Part shown: positions 37,871-49,830 of the stretch, piece after piece
Position numbering within the stretch: the stretch's first letter is position 1
Layout of the letters: every line of letters starts with the position of its first letter
NCBI GenBank assembly: GCA_030159075.1
Contig: BROG01000454.1
Span: forward strand, 173,501 to 237,500
Direction of reading: 5' to 3'
Length of the DNA: 64,000 nucleotides
From: Atrina japonica
Lineage: Eukaryota; Mollusca; Bivalvia; Pterioida; Pinnidae
The notes under the pieces: model-generated
Database searches by the model: none
Told to the model about the DNA's origin: nothing
The model's input: only the letters and a program-made list of their open reading frames with translations
Program-made: the position numbers and the translations under genes

Positions 37871-38279
37871 TGCCAAAAAGTTCGGATCGTGCATCATGAC
37901 TCCAAACTATTTTGGCATACAACATATAGAGACACACACTATCATATTGATATGTTTTTATTGAACCTTTATATTGAATCATTTACTGAGCTACATGGAA
38001 GACATTTTTTTTATTTCACTTTTTAAAAATATACAACAAAATTAATACAAATATTAAATGCAATATTAAGATAGAGTTACTGAGAAATGCTACATAATTT
38101 TTTTCAAGAAAACTCAGTTGTTCAGAAATATTCGTTTTTACATTTTATAAACACCATTCTTACTAGAATACTTATCTTTGTCACAGTTACCATCATCAAC
38201 AGCACAGAACTAAAACAAACATAAGGATCTTAAATAAGTATGTGATTGAAATCTTAAATTGTATCTCAAGATCGAATGC
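37871..38279. other. No feature seen
   Basis: AT-rich spacer between two Penelope-like fragments. Confidence 0.5.
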
Positions 38280-38385
38280 TCACTCCTCCATGGCACTGAT
38301 CCTACCTCTGGATTTCCAGAAGTCCGTATTTGTCCAAAACAAAGACCGAGTTTCGGGAAATCCATAGGTGGGATCAGGTATTAGC
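38280..38385. repeat. Head-to-head pair of Penelope-like 3' modules
   Basis: The plus strand reads 'ctcctccatggcactgatcc ... ggatttccagaagtccgtatttgtcc' (38283-38336). Immediately after, the minus strand reads 'tacctgatcccacctatgga ... ctcggtctttgtttt' (38380-38337). The two modules face each other with no spacer. Confidence 0.65.
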
Positions 38386-39075
38386 ATCCAACTCCTCGTA
38401 ACAATCGGTATGGACGATATACAAACAGGCGATTCATTTAAATTAGTGAAACATAGTGATAGCAAACAGTATACTTGCCGTACAGTTTACAAAATGTGAC
38501 AGTTCATAATATATGTTCAAAACAGTAAAATGCTGTTTTGTTTAAAAATGTAAATAAACTTTTGTTACTCTCTTTAACTCAGTGTACAGATTTTGACCAT
38601 CCCTTGTAAGGTAAGTGTTTTTGTAAGTACATTTACACAAAAATAATAAAGAAACAACATCAACAACATTAACTGCAATATTGATAATAAAAACTGTCAT
38701 TCTTTAACATGTTAGGCCTACTTTTCTGTATAATTGCAATTTTGAATGTAAATTTGTGATGCTGAAAGAATGCATGTGGTTATATTTTTATATGTGCACT
38801 AGATGAACTCACATTATGTCGTCAACTTCGCTTTTAAGCACTTTTAAATTACCTAAGCGTATCGAAATTTGAAGTCTGTTGTGTTTGTGTCAGATTGTGA
38901 AAATAATGATATTCAACATTATGTTTTATAAAAACACAATTGTAATGAGCAAGTTTCACTGCACTGGTCGTTTTGTAAACAATACACTTTAATAACTATA
39001 ATTTAAAGACGGTGTCTTTCATTTGATATCATTTCAATGAACATTTTTTACAACGTTTACCATATCGTAGATATA
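38386..39075. other. No feature seen
   Basis: AT-rich unique-looking DNA. Confidence 0.5.
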
Positions 39076-39077
39076 GA

Positions 39078-39085
39078 TCATCATT

Positions 39086-39130
<45 letters not shown>
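39078..39130. repeat. (ATC)n triplet array
   Basis: About 17 ATC units. Confidence 0.95.
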
Positions 39131-39134
<4 letters not shown>

Positions 39135-39261
39135 CAACATCAACTAATACTCACAAAAATAATAGCAAACTAAACTGTTGGATAAACATTTTCGATGTTC
39201 AAACTTTAATGTCTTAAGGTGTCGGAGGCCTTCCAGAGGGAACTATAAATGAATATTCTCA

Positions 39262-39585
39262 TGAAACGACAACAAGAACAACTGTAACGACAACAGCGAC
39301 AACTGTAATGACATGTCAAAACAATTGTGACTACAACATGAAGAACAACAACTGTAACTACAAAATCATCAGTTACAACAGTAACAACTGTAAGTACAAC
39401 ATCAACAACAATTGTAACAGTAACAGCAACAACTTTAACGACGATAACAACAACTGTAACAACATCAACAACGGCATCAACAACTATTGTAACGGTAACA
39501 GCAACAACTATAACTACAATAACAACAACTGTAACAACATCAACAACAAATGTAACGATTACAAAATCATCTGTAACTAAAACAA
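39262..39585. repeat. Degenerate 'acaactgtaac' minisatellite
   Basis: The core CAAC(A)ACTGTAAC recurs roughly every 12-40 bases with ACA/AAC triplet fill. The one frame left open codes for an Asn/Cys-rich string (39308-39580), judged an artefact because it has no structure beyond the triplet bias. Confidence 0.85.
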
Positions 39586-40916
39586 ATAAAACATACAGTT
39601 TTTTTTAAAGATTTACTTTTAAATCGTTGATGTTTTTGTTAGGTTCAAACTTTATTCTCCTAAGTTAAAGAAGACTTTTGAGATGTCCTTAAGGATGGAT
39701 ATTCCTATTAAACCGGGGAAACATCTTCCTCAGCATTTTACTTAGACACATAATGTTTATGTATTATCCACTTATCTGTAATTTAGTATAATAAATGTGC
39801 TTATTTATGAATTATGTAGGAGGAAGTTGAGTTAAGGTTACGTAATGGGCTCAAAGTACAGGACGCAGAACTGCATACATCTGTGTATTAGGGTTTCTCT
39901 GTCTGCAAACAAGAATGCTCAATGCCAAAGAAATCCTGAAATTAAAAAAAACTTTTGAAATTTAAAAATGTTATTTGGGACATTTGTGTTCGATTCTAAT
40001 TAATTACAATATTTCAAGATATCCTTGTCCTTGTGTTATGCCGTATTTCCTAGAATAAGGTATTCACCTTCAGCATCATCAGATCTCATAACACTCTGAA
40101 ATCTTTGGGAATATTAAGTAGTAGTCTGAATTCCATTAGGCACATTGTTGTCGATTAAAAAATGTCTTTGGGATTACCACTGCCGATTACCAAATGTCAT
40201 TCATTTTAATCTAGAAGCGAGATCAGTGGAAGACCCCTGTCAGTCATACGACATGGGAAAGAAACAGTCGAGTGAGCCTATAGATTCCGGCAATGTGCTC
40301 ATCGGTGTCATATTATTAGGTATATACCGAGTAACGTTAAACCTGAATGTTACCGCTACAACGCAGGGCTACTGTTTCATTATTTCAGATACAATAGAAC
40401 ATTACCATGATATTAATTTATTTACAAACGAATATTTTATTTCAAGATTCTGATTACAGAGCAGTGTACTATATCTGTCCTGGTTACATACAAATTGATT
40501 ATACTCGAGAATTGTAAATGATATTAAAATTTAGGTTATCTTACAATATCTTCTATCCTCTAGGTAAAGTTACAACCAATCGTCACGTGAAATAATTTAA
40601 TAATTAATTTTTATATAATAGAATTAACAAGACACCAAGAAACATTAAAAAAGCAACGAAAATCTGCTGTTCTATTATGATTCAACTCGGGGTCAATACG
40701 GTTTTATATTGATATACTTGCAAGTCAACATTGTTGATTTGTCTTTCGATCGGGAATGTGGTTTCAGGTTGACATAAATCCCTATTGTACGCGATTTGAG
40801 GGTGTTCCTAGCACAAGAGGAGTACGCATTAGAATCTGTCTGGAGTTTTTAACTAAAGGTGATTATTGTACCTATGGCAATCAAGTAAAATATTTTAAAA
40901 AAGATTTACAGGTGAT

Positions 40917-40917
<1 letters not shown>
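39586..40917. other. No gene seen
   Basis: The 102-codon ORF at 40145-40453 begins only with TTG and shows no recognisable domain. Confidence 0.45.

Positions 40918-40986
<69 letters not shown>
40918..40986. repeat. (GT)n microsatellite
   Basis: About 34 GT units. Confidence 0.97.
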
Positions 40987-42825
40987 TAGCCAAAGTTTTA
41001 ATTGTTACGTAAATTCAACAATTAAATTGCAGTAAAACATTTCCTAGCTTGCAAAGTAAATGTATATATATATAGGTAGCATATGAATAGAAAATAATAA
41101 GATGTTTTCCGAAAATTGAAAATTTAGCCATTTTGTTTATTCCCTTTCTTCGCCACATGTACGTAGTACTGAGATATTCTAGGCATACCAAATAAATTTG
41201 CCTATACGAAACAAACATCTACATAAACATGTATTTTATATCTTGCAAAACGTTCCCAAACCAGAGTATTTGTCAATATTTTGTCTATTTTCAATTCATT
41301 TTACGTGTACGTCACGTGTTGTTCTCTTGTACCTGTATTGTTGCCATAATTCTTGAGTGTCTTATTTTGTAGGAACATAATTTATTTCAACACCTCACAG
41401 GTATGCCCATTGTAGGTACTCGTACTTCTAAATAGAGGGTAATATACAATAAAAACGCTGGCTTCTGAACTAGAGTTTACGTACACCTTGATATCGGATA
41501 CTATGATGAGAACCTACAAACACACTGGTCAACACGATCGCAAGTCAACTACGATTTGATTGTACATATTATTATTGTGGCTGATTTAACTGCTATCCAT
41601 TAGCTTAGATGGTGTCAGTTATATACATCTTTTCCTACATCAAAGAAAATAAATGTCAGTAAATTAATCCAGGCTAGATTTCAATTCAATTTATGTCTTT
41701 GCATTTTAATGTTATCTTGATAAAGTGTATATACCGAGGGGGAAGAAAGTGTCTGATGACCGACTCGCCTGAAAGGACGCATAAATTTGTAAGTCAGCAG
41801 AGAGAGTAATTTGTTGACACCTTTCTTCTGTAGATCGACTGTAAATTGTGCTTACTCAGGCACGCACTTGTTCGGAATATATCGTCTTTTAATTTCATTA
41901 TGTCGGCAAGCAACCCCAAAATTAAAAATATATATTGGAGGGAGGCAGTCATAATCTCTGCGTTTTATGGCAGATAAATGTATGAAATAAACCAATTTTG
42001 TATAAATCGAAGATTATTGAAATTGGATAGGTTTTAAATGTACTATAAAATAGTTGATTTATTCGTCGAAGTAGAAGATAAAGAGTCTGGAAACCTCATA
42101 ATAACTACTCTATATCTAAAGCCTTAAATCAAATCTTGTTTCTCTATCATTTTATTAAAAACCTGTTATTTTGATTGTCCTGTAAACGGTATTTGAAAGC
42201 ATTTTTACTTCGTGGAATAATGTTGGACCAGAATTAAAAGACAGGAGGTATTGATAGGAAACCAGACGGATACACGGTAAATTAGTATTACACATGGCAA
42301 TATCTGCCATAAATGTTCCCCGTCAAAATGGAGTCCTTCAGATTAAAGGTGAATTGGCACAAAAGGGGGGTATTTTTCTTAATTTATTTAGTCCTTCTCA
42401 TGCCTGGTGGCACATAGTACACAGACTAAGGATCACTATCCCCATCTATATTTTTCAGTCTGTTTCAATGACACCTTCTCTTTAGAAATCACCATATGTG
42501 CTCCTTTTTATGTCTATGAAAAGTTGGAAATATAATAAACATAAAACCAAAGTTATATATAATTGCGAAAAGGTAAAAGCAAATGCCCAAAGGAGATCTT
42601 TTTTGTCAATAACATATTTGAGCTTGAATTCAAACTAGATCTGTAGTTCCTATAGAGAAAGTGTAATCATACAAGGCTAAATGCTCAACCTAAATGTATT
42701 GCAAAATCTGCCTAAGAGTAACCACTGTAAAAGATGACCATCTCTGATTTTGAGAAGTTCAGAATTCAAACGGTGCTATCCATGTATGAAACATACGAAA
42801 CGATAACCTGAAATGTGGAGCTTGA
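40987..42825. other. No feature seen
   Basis: AT-rich unique-looking DNA. Confidence 0.5.
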
Positions 42826-43259
42826 AGGGAACTTTCGAGTTAGCCCGGATTATCGTTATAATCCTGTTTTTATTACTGCCAGTTGCGTGATTCTAGAAAA
42901 ATGTTCCTCAATGTTATTTCCGGTTTCGATAATATATAGATAGGCCCCATAGCGCAATTGGTAAGTGTTCGGAAGGTCCTGGGTTCGATTTCCGGTCTGT
43001 TCGCACATTTTTCTCTGCCTGATTCATTTCAGTAATTTGGCGTTCAACTAAATAACACACTGTGGTATGTTTTATGAGTGTCTTGGGTTTCTTTATACAA
43101 AATAAATTTAATGCGCTAAAAAGTATAAATATTCCATTTACTTTACATACGTTGCGAAGGTAAATATGAAAACCGGAAGTGCATATGAGGAACAAAATCG
43201 AGAAGGCGCGAATAAATGCAGGATCATAAAGGTAATCCAGGCTAACTCGAAAGTTCCCT
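42826..43259. mobile_element. 434-bp MITE with 41-bp terminal inverted repeats
   Basis: Ends 42826-42866 and 43219-43259 are inverted repeats beginning AGGGAACTTTCGAGTTAGCC, matching 37 of 41. Weaker similarity runs on inward ('gttcctca', 'ttccggttt') to about 42930 and 43160. No target duplication is evident, so the superfamily is open. The centre holds a tRNA-like block (42943-43005). The 93-codon minus ORF inside is incidental. Confidence 0.8.
42943..43005 (+). mobile_element. tRNA-derived Pol III promoter block inside the MITE
   Basis: A box TAGCGCAATTGG (42950-42961) and B box GGGTTCGATTTCC (42981-42993), start to start 31 bases. 'ggccccat' at the start does not pair with the 3' side and the anticodon arm is too short, so it is not a functional tRNA. 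Either a SINE inserted in the MITE or a tRNA piece captured by it. Confidence 0.6.
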
Positions 43260-43914
43260 ATTATATTGGGAGAGATACGGTTATTGGAATTTCATATCCA
43301 CTTCACCACACTAACAAATACACATGCAATCATGTACAATAAATTGTCATTTTTGTCTTGTTTATAAATAAATGATAGATGTAAGCATATTGGTAGGAAT
43401 AATAGTCACAAAGATAATGGTATACATTTAGAAGTTATTGACATTCAGTAATGTCAATATTATAATTTGAATTATGAGATAATACAAGCTGTACTCGGCG
43501 CAAAATTTGCTTGCAAATTTTAAGTGTTAATTAAAAAAATCATAATTACATATATCAGATCAATTGATACATAATATATCACCTTATTGTTAAAAAACAA
43601 CAAAAAAAGTATTCCGAGCAGAATAAACTCATCAGCCATAATCTGTGTTTTCCCAACATTGCTAAACTTCGGTATTAACAAATTTCCGAGTGCTAAACCT
43701 AAAGGTCACGTTCACACTGCGATTACGACAGTAAAATACTGTACTGCAATACAGTAACTATTCTATGACTAAAAAACTGTGTTTATAGGTTTAAAAAGAT
43801 ATAAGCATGGAATTTCGTGTCCGGACCTTATGTTGGTGTATCAAAACAGTTTAGAGGTAATTTGATATTTTCACCCAAAATGCCATCGACGGCAGTTCTT
43901 ATTGTTTAAAGAAA
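43260..43914. other. No feature seen
   Basis: AT-rich unique-looking DNA. Confidence 0.5.
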
Positions 43915-44215
43915 CTTAATAATTGTTTCACTGAGTGAAAGGTTGAATTGCCTGTTTGATGGTGGTTGCTGAATCGTACTTACCGATTATGACGAAGATT
44001 AATTCCCAAATTATTTTATTCGAATTTAAATGTGGACTCACGGTGGGTTTGACCGGTCGACAAGGGATGCTTACTCTTTCATGACACCTGATCCCACCTT
44101 TGGATTTTCAGAGATCCATGTATGTTCAAATTTCACCTAATTTGCGTATTGCCTCATGTACATTGTTCTTTTCATACTGTGATTTTTTTTATATTGGTGT
44201 TATGTAAGCCATTAC
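43915..44215 (+). repeat. 3' part of a Penelope-like element, upstream copy
   Basis: 'tgtttcactgagtgaaaggt' and 'tgaattgcctgtttgatgg' match the RT tail at 45278-45315, followed by the module 'ctcacggtgggtttgaccgg' ... 'ctgatcccacctttgg'. Direct orientation to, and about 0.5 kb upstream of, the RT fossil. Confidence 0.7.
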
Positions 44216-44682
44216 ATGCAATATATGTCATAATTAGATTTCTTTCTGTTGTTCATAGAACTGGTTTTAATACTAATTTTAATCCTACATAAACGCATAG
44301 CAAGCTTGCAAAAAGTGAAATTCATGTATCATATTTATGTGTCTACATCCAATACTGATTTCTAATTACCATAATTACATTGAATGCCCAACCCTCTCGA
44401 AACACCATTCAAACAGCGATGCATAGGAGTTCCACCAAATCCCTAATTATACTTTTTACAAATCAAACTCTAAACAGAAAATTTTAAGACACGCCATTTT
44501 TCTGAAATACATGGTCAAAACATGACTTTTCTACTCTTTATACAACATAAAATACTCACCAAAAGTAGTACCCGAAAATTTCAATACCTAGAAATTTGTT
44601 ATCGTGAAGCTTATATCGTTCAACACCACTCTGATTCAGCACAAAAATAAAAAGAACAGTTTGTTAAAAGGTTGATTTAAAA
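44216..44682. other. Nothing recognised
   Basis: AT-rich spacer between the upstream 3' copy and the RT fossil; may be the eroded 5' part of the element. Confidence 0.4.
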
Positions 44683-44699
44683 AGATGCCTTTTTCTAAT

Positions 44700-44798
<99 letters not shown>

Positions 44799-45310
44799 TC
44801 ATCATACAGTCGGCATTCCAATGGCACCCGATTGTACTCCTTTATAAGAAGTCCTGTTCCTTCGTTCATTTGACATATAGGAACATACTTTGGCAGTTAA
44901 TAATGACAATATTCATACGCTTGTGAATTCAAACGAAGAGGAAAATAAGACACAGCAAAATCAATTGCATTCTTACTTATTTTATTTACTGTAAAAGGAC
45001 GGCGGATTTGTAACCAAGATTTATGACAAACCTGATGATTTACGGTTCCCTATCGCCAATTTTCCACACTTCAATAGTAATATCCCTTGTCTACCTTCCC
45101 ATGATATTTATATCTCGCAGCTGATCCGATATGCCAGGGTATGTTCAACATATCAACATTTCATATACAGAGACAAACTACTACTTGTTGTAACAGGGAT
45201 ATCAATGTATCGTACTTTAATGTTAACATTTCGAATATTTTACAGTCGACGTTGTGAACTTGTTTGCAATTACAGTGTTTCATTGAGTTAAAGGTTGAAT
45301 TGCCTTTCGA
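44683..45310 (+). pseudogene. Second decayed Penelope-like RT, interrupted by (AT)n
   Basis: After the array, 'cagtcggcattccaatggca' encodes the VGIPM block. Later come FVTKIYDKPDDLRFPIANFP (about 45008-45066), HDIYISQLIRYARVCSTYQH (about 45100-45160) and CELVCNYSVSLS (about 45253-45288), collinear with the copy at 6.3-7.3 kb. Stops and gaps make it inactive. The (AT)n at 44703-44793 sits where the first copy has 'aatagacaatatatttg', i.e. within the RT codons. Confidence 0.7.
44703..44793. repeat. (AT)n microsatellite inside the RT fossil
   Basis: About 45 AT units replacing coding sequence between 'tttctaatagac' and 'ttgtttcatcatacag'. Confidence 0.97.
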
Positions 45311-45354
45311 TAGTGGTTGATAAATCGTCTACACTAAATGTGAATAGGATTCAG

Positions 45355-45525
45355 TCCCCACTCTTTTCATTTGAATTCCACTATAACAGGGGATGTTTAC
45401 TCCTCCACGACACCTGATCCAACCACCCATCAAAGGTCAGTGTTCGTATCATCTTCGCCAGTTTTTCATATTGTCTTCGGAACTTCCTAACGATAGATAC
45501 TTTGGCATCTGTAATTTATATATAT
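45355..45525 (+). repeat. Penelope-like 3' module, downstream copy
   Basis: 'acaggggatgtttactcctc', 'cacctgatccaacc', 'aaggtcagtgttcgtatc' and 'gatactttggcatctg', ending in a short (AT)n. Confidence 0.65.
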
Positions 45526-45996
45526 ATATATATGTTACTTGCATTACCAATTACGAGTTAGCTTAAAATAAAACCCTGAAAAATACCAATACAAAATTTA
45601 AATTCATTACAGATTTTTATATATAAAAAAGACCAAACACACATAGACCAGGCATGAGGTCGACTCTTTCTAAATGTAACTAATGATTGGTTAAGCATTG
45701 ATCATTTAAGGTTAAAGCAAATCAAACTAACTTCATTATGGATGTTTAAATGAGGGAACGTATCTGACTAGGAAAAAGAACATTGAATTCTAATGATTAT
45801 ACACAAGTCTCCGGCCTGACTATTAAATTATTGAGATCAATTAAGAAGTTTATAATTTTTTGAACAAGCTATAGAAGAATAAAAAGCCTGTGACATTTCT
45901 AAAACTACAATTATATGAAAGAACTAAAATTGTCAATAATTTGCTATTTCTATGAAAAACATAAGTAAATGAGATGTGTTTCATGATATGATCAAT
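45526..45996. other. No feature seen
   Basis: AT-rich unique-looking DNA. Confidence 0.5.
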
Positions 45997-45997
45997 C

Positions 45998-46001
45998 CCA
46001 C

Positions 46002-46036
<35 letters not shown>

Positions 46037-46075
46037 CAAACACACACCCACACACACACACACATACACACACAG
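45998..46075. repeat. (CA)n microsatellite with interruptions
   Basis: CA repeat with 'caaaca' and 'caccca' interruptions. Confidence 0.95.
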
Positions 46076-46439
46076 TGATTGAAGTCTTGTTCATTTTGAG
46101 TTACACATATAGCTGTAGGGCATTTTATTGTTAATGTTGTTTTTCTTTTCACTAAGAAAACCGTAGATAATATTAATCCAATGAGCCCATGCCGCTACAA
46201 TTGACTTTTCTGTCACGTGTCATGACATTCAGGCATCCATTGTCATCCGATTCCTCTAAAATCTTTAACTTCTTAACCAGACGTCAACGACTAGCCCTCC
46301 GCTTGTAGTACGAATGCACTGAACCTTCGCATGTAGTTAAGCTGCATCACTAAGCGTTTGCTCTGCCGAGTAGTTTGATTATTACACTTTAAATTACTAA
46401 ATTTCTCACCTCTTTTCAGCCTGCGCCTGAGCTTCGCTG

Positions 46440-46679
46440 GAACCTTAGCTGAACCGACTATCTTTTGCCGGATACATTGTAACCAGGTTTCCGGGTACAT
46501 TGTAACTAAGTTTTCTCATACACCATTAAAATTTATCGGCATCGTATAATTAAAATCAACACGGGTTTGAGTACTTTGTAGCCGGGTTCTCTCCCCCACC
46601 ATTAAAAACTGCCTGCAACCGTATAACTGGAAAATGTTTGAGTGTGACCACTATTAAAACAAACAAACAAACAAACAAG
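46440..46679 (+). mobile_element. SINE 3' region with (CAAA)n tail
   Basis: 'gttctctcccccaccattaa' then 'ccgtataactggaaaatgtt' and 'tgagtgtgaccactattaaa', with a (CAAA)n tail to 46679: the same 3' architecture as the SINE at 6857-7086. A second, older copy of the middle module precedes it ('gttttctcatacaccattaa' at about 46511-46530), so this is a tandem or internally duplicated SINE. No head recognised. Confidence 0.6.
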
Positions 46680-47250
46680 AGTATATTTCAAAGAGAAATC
46701 TCAATAGTAAGATGTAATTAACTGGACACTTTTATAAAGATGAATTACTGTTTAGCGCTATACAGTCAATGTTTGATGTTAAAGATTTGATCTACATAGG
46801 TATATAGAGTCTACTGGAGATTCCAATTTTCATTTTAAATGAGAAATGTGACTAAAGGCTATCATACTATGTTTCTGTTCATTAGATTATCCTATAAATT
46901 CCTGTAAAACTTTGTTAGTTTAGTAAGTACATATAGATAATCACAATTAATTCACCCTACATAACCTAGTGCTTATATACTCGTCTGTCTTCAGAAAAAT
47001 GATTTTAAACAAATTAAGGATGTCCATAATAACTAATCTCTTCTTTTGGGAAACATAAATACAAACGTTTTAACAGAACTGAAGTCCGTACGTATACGAA
47101 TTTGAAATCCGCAGAGTGTAAACGAGGACCTCTAGAAAATTCGAAAGAGGATTCAGGTGTCTGTGGAAAAGTAGGCACCCCTTGGCGATCTCATTCTAGC
47201 GTGAGTGAAATGTAGATAACAACTATTGGAGTGCAAAACTCAATATCAGA
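46680..47250. other. No feature seen
   Basis: Unique-looking DNA. Confidence 0.5.
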
Positions 47251-47360
47251 TTTGTTTGTTTGTTTGTTTTCGATCCCGTCCATAATTTTACCGGGGATCC
47301 GCCCCGACCTCATGCATGCGAGTTGATTCCTCTACCACTAGACCATCACAAGTGGTGCAT
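47251..47360 (-). mobile_element. Short tRNA-derived SINE with (CAAA)n tail
   Basis: Minus strand: A box GATGGTCTAGTGGTAGAGG (47347-47329), then 'aatcaactcgcatgcatgag' and a B-box-like GGGGCGGATCCCC, short body, tail (CAAA)n to 47251. The head is close to a glycine/aspartate-type tRNA. No clear target duplication. Confidence 0.65.
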
Positions 47361-48550
47361 CACATTTGGTAATTGATTTGTCAAATCTAGAGCATTTAAA
47401 CAGTTTAAAGTTACAGTAATTAATAAAACTGTTATATCAAAATCGTAAGTGGTGTTTATTTCAAAATACTGGTATTTTCCTATTCTGGAAATTATATAAC
47501 ATCAGTGTGTGAAGTTTTATTATAATTACAGAAATATTACCATCAATTAGATATTAATAAAAATATTAAGATATCTGACTGCTACAAGCCATCAATTCTT
47601 GCAATGTTAGTTAATGAATCACTTATCAAATATCAAACATTTAATTGTTCATTAATATGAGAAACCGCGGTCGCTAAATTGATCTGCGAACTTTCATTAT
47701 TCTCTGCGTAAGCCATCAATTTTACGGGGCAGTAATGATCATCGTGAATTTTGCCGTTTATCAATTACCCGCTTTGATTTATATATCAATACTTGTCACC
47801 AGTGTCGATTTCTCCCCCCGATTCCTAAAGCTAATATTATTCTACACCGAGTTAGAGCGGAAATGTTTATCTCAAATTGTACGCTTGTGTACGTAGACAA
47901 TACTAACTCTATTAACGTTTTCTACTGATAACATCTACGTTGTTTTCAATATTAAGAGCAAAAGGCGAGAAAAGATCACTCTAGCTTTTCAGAAGATATC
48001 ATCAAACCAGTTTACAGCATGACACATATCAGTAATAAATTATAGCATACCATTGGACGGGAAATTAGCAGCCGTTTTACTATAGTCTCCTCATTTGAGA
48101 TATCTTTTTAATTTGATCTTTATTGAACGATAATTATTTATCAAATTTACTTTCCATTACTTAAACTGATCATTATAAGAAATATAAATAGATAATTTAG
48201 TGAGAAATAACTTCTATTTATGAAGATCAATTTTAAGAATCATTTCGCGTAAAATATTTAAAATCCAACATCCGTGACTGAATAAAATAGCTAGAACTTT
48301 TTTGTTGTCTAGGGTAACTTTAATTTCAATATGTAATAAAATTGATATATTATTACAATGGTGATATATTACACACACCAAAGAAAACAAATTTCGTTTT
48401 AATTCGACACCTAGTCAAATGTATTTAAAATTGTAAAGAAGTCATATTACAGCTGTTTGATGTATTTGAGTAATGGCGGTGTATTAATCAAATGTTATTA
48501 GCTGGTGTCTAATGACAAGTCCTATTACTTCTGGTATATTATGACAGAAA
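47361..48550. other. No gene; 47560-47900 candidate conserved regulatory stretch
   Basis: 47560-47900 is repeat-free and richer in GC and in homeodomain-like words (gttaatgaatca, ggcagtaatgatcatcg, tttatcaattacccgc) than its flanks. Function not shown. Confidence 0.35.
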
Positions 48551-48553
48551 TCT

Positions 48554-48671
<118 letters not shown>

Positions 48672-48751
48672 GATTCACACAAGAACTTAGATAAATAAAA
48701 AAAATAAAATAATCAACAAACAAATAAGATTTTTCGGCGTTGTGATTTATA

Positions 48752-48752
48752 T

Positions 48753-48815
<63 letters not shown>
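48752..48815. repeat. (ATAG)n tetranucleotide array
   Basis: About 16 ATAG units, 85 bases from the (AT)n. Confidence 0.97.
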
Positions 48816-48816
<1 letters not shown>

Positions 48817-49480
48817 AGCAGCGAAGGTCGGTAGTGGTGTTTCCTATGAATAGTTTGTTCTCCTCAGGATAAATTTCAAGGAACTCAGAGACTTGAGAAT
48901 CAGGATACAAAAAAAATAATGTAGTTCTAATCCCGGTACCGGTTCTAGCAAAACGTTTTTTAAGATGCAAATGTGAGAGTATTAGGAACTTGAAAAGGAG
49001 ACCGCATGTCATGCTAAAGAAACAACAGTACATTACCGCGAGTAAGTCACATAGATCAGTATTTGTGACTTTTCTTCTATCTACGTCTCTAGACAAGTGA
49101 CAAACAAGGCAGGCCGTCATATAGCAATGAAAATAATTGATTTTCTATGTGTTTTACTCAACCGAGCAATGATGAATGTATTATATACTTTGCGGATGTG
49201 TAAAATTTGAGTCTGCATCCCATTGTAAAAGATGCAATGTTTATTTTTTCTGATACATTTTTAATAAATTTCTTATATAAACATGTTTCCTCGGTTGAAC
49301 ACAAAGTATGGTGTTATATTTTGTTTATTTGTGTCTAAAATTTACACTATTCTGTGATTTAAAAAATGCAATTAAATATTCATTTTATATAAATCTAATG
49401 AGATAACCATTTTTTGTAGATTTTAATTATTCTTCCGAAACCTGGAAAATGTAGACTATGTGAGTAATACTTCATTATAA
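48816..49480. other. No convincing gene
   Basis: A 135-codon minus ORF (49120-48713) runs partly through the ATAG array. The remaining 100 residues show no family features and are within chance expectation. Confidence 0.45.
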
Positions 49481-49830
49481 GGGATATTAGCTGTGTTTGT
49501 TATTTTCACAAAATTCTCTTTCCTTTTTGACTTCTTTGATTGATTTGCAATAACAAGAAAGAGATGTACACAGGCATAAACATTGTTAAATTCTTATGGG
49601 AAAATAGCTTGAGAACCGAAACCCATTTTGGCAATTATTCACTTGCAAATGATTAATTCAACCTTACTTTTTGTACATGAATACTACACTGGACCTGTCC
49701 TTATCTACACAAAATGTTTATAAATATAAGATTTTTTTATGCCGGTGTATATCAAGTGCAAATAGTAAAGGTAGTAAAACCGAAATAATTTTTTGGTAAA
49801 CACAACAGCGAATACCCCTTTCAGTAAAAT
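49481..49830. repeat. Dispersed repeat 'R300', copy 2
   Basis: Begins 'gggatattagctgtgtttgt'; shares 'ggcataaa', 'tttggcaattattcacttgc', 'aatggattaattcaa/aatgattaattcaac', 'ttactttttgta', 'ggacctgtccttatct' and 'acaaaat' with 50451-50760 in the same order and orientation. Confidence 0.85.

Noticed and set aside
39308..39580. Asn/Cys-rich 90-codon ORF, possible secreted peptide
   Set aside because: No signal peptide; the text follows an ACA/AAC/TGT minisatellite.
40145..40453. 102-codon ORF
   Set aside because: Starts at TTG only, no ATG-initiated domain or splice context.
42943..43005. Functional tRNA gene
   Set aside because: A and B boxes are good but the acceptor ends do not pair and the anticodon arm is too short.
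48713..49120. 135-codon minus ORF with Cys and charged residues
   Set aside because: One end is the ATAG array; the remaining ~100 codons are within chance expectation for the number of ORFs scanned and show no recognisable domain.
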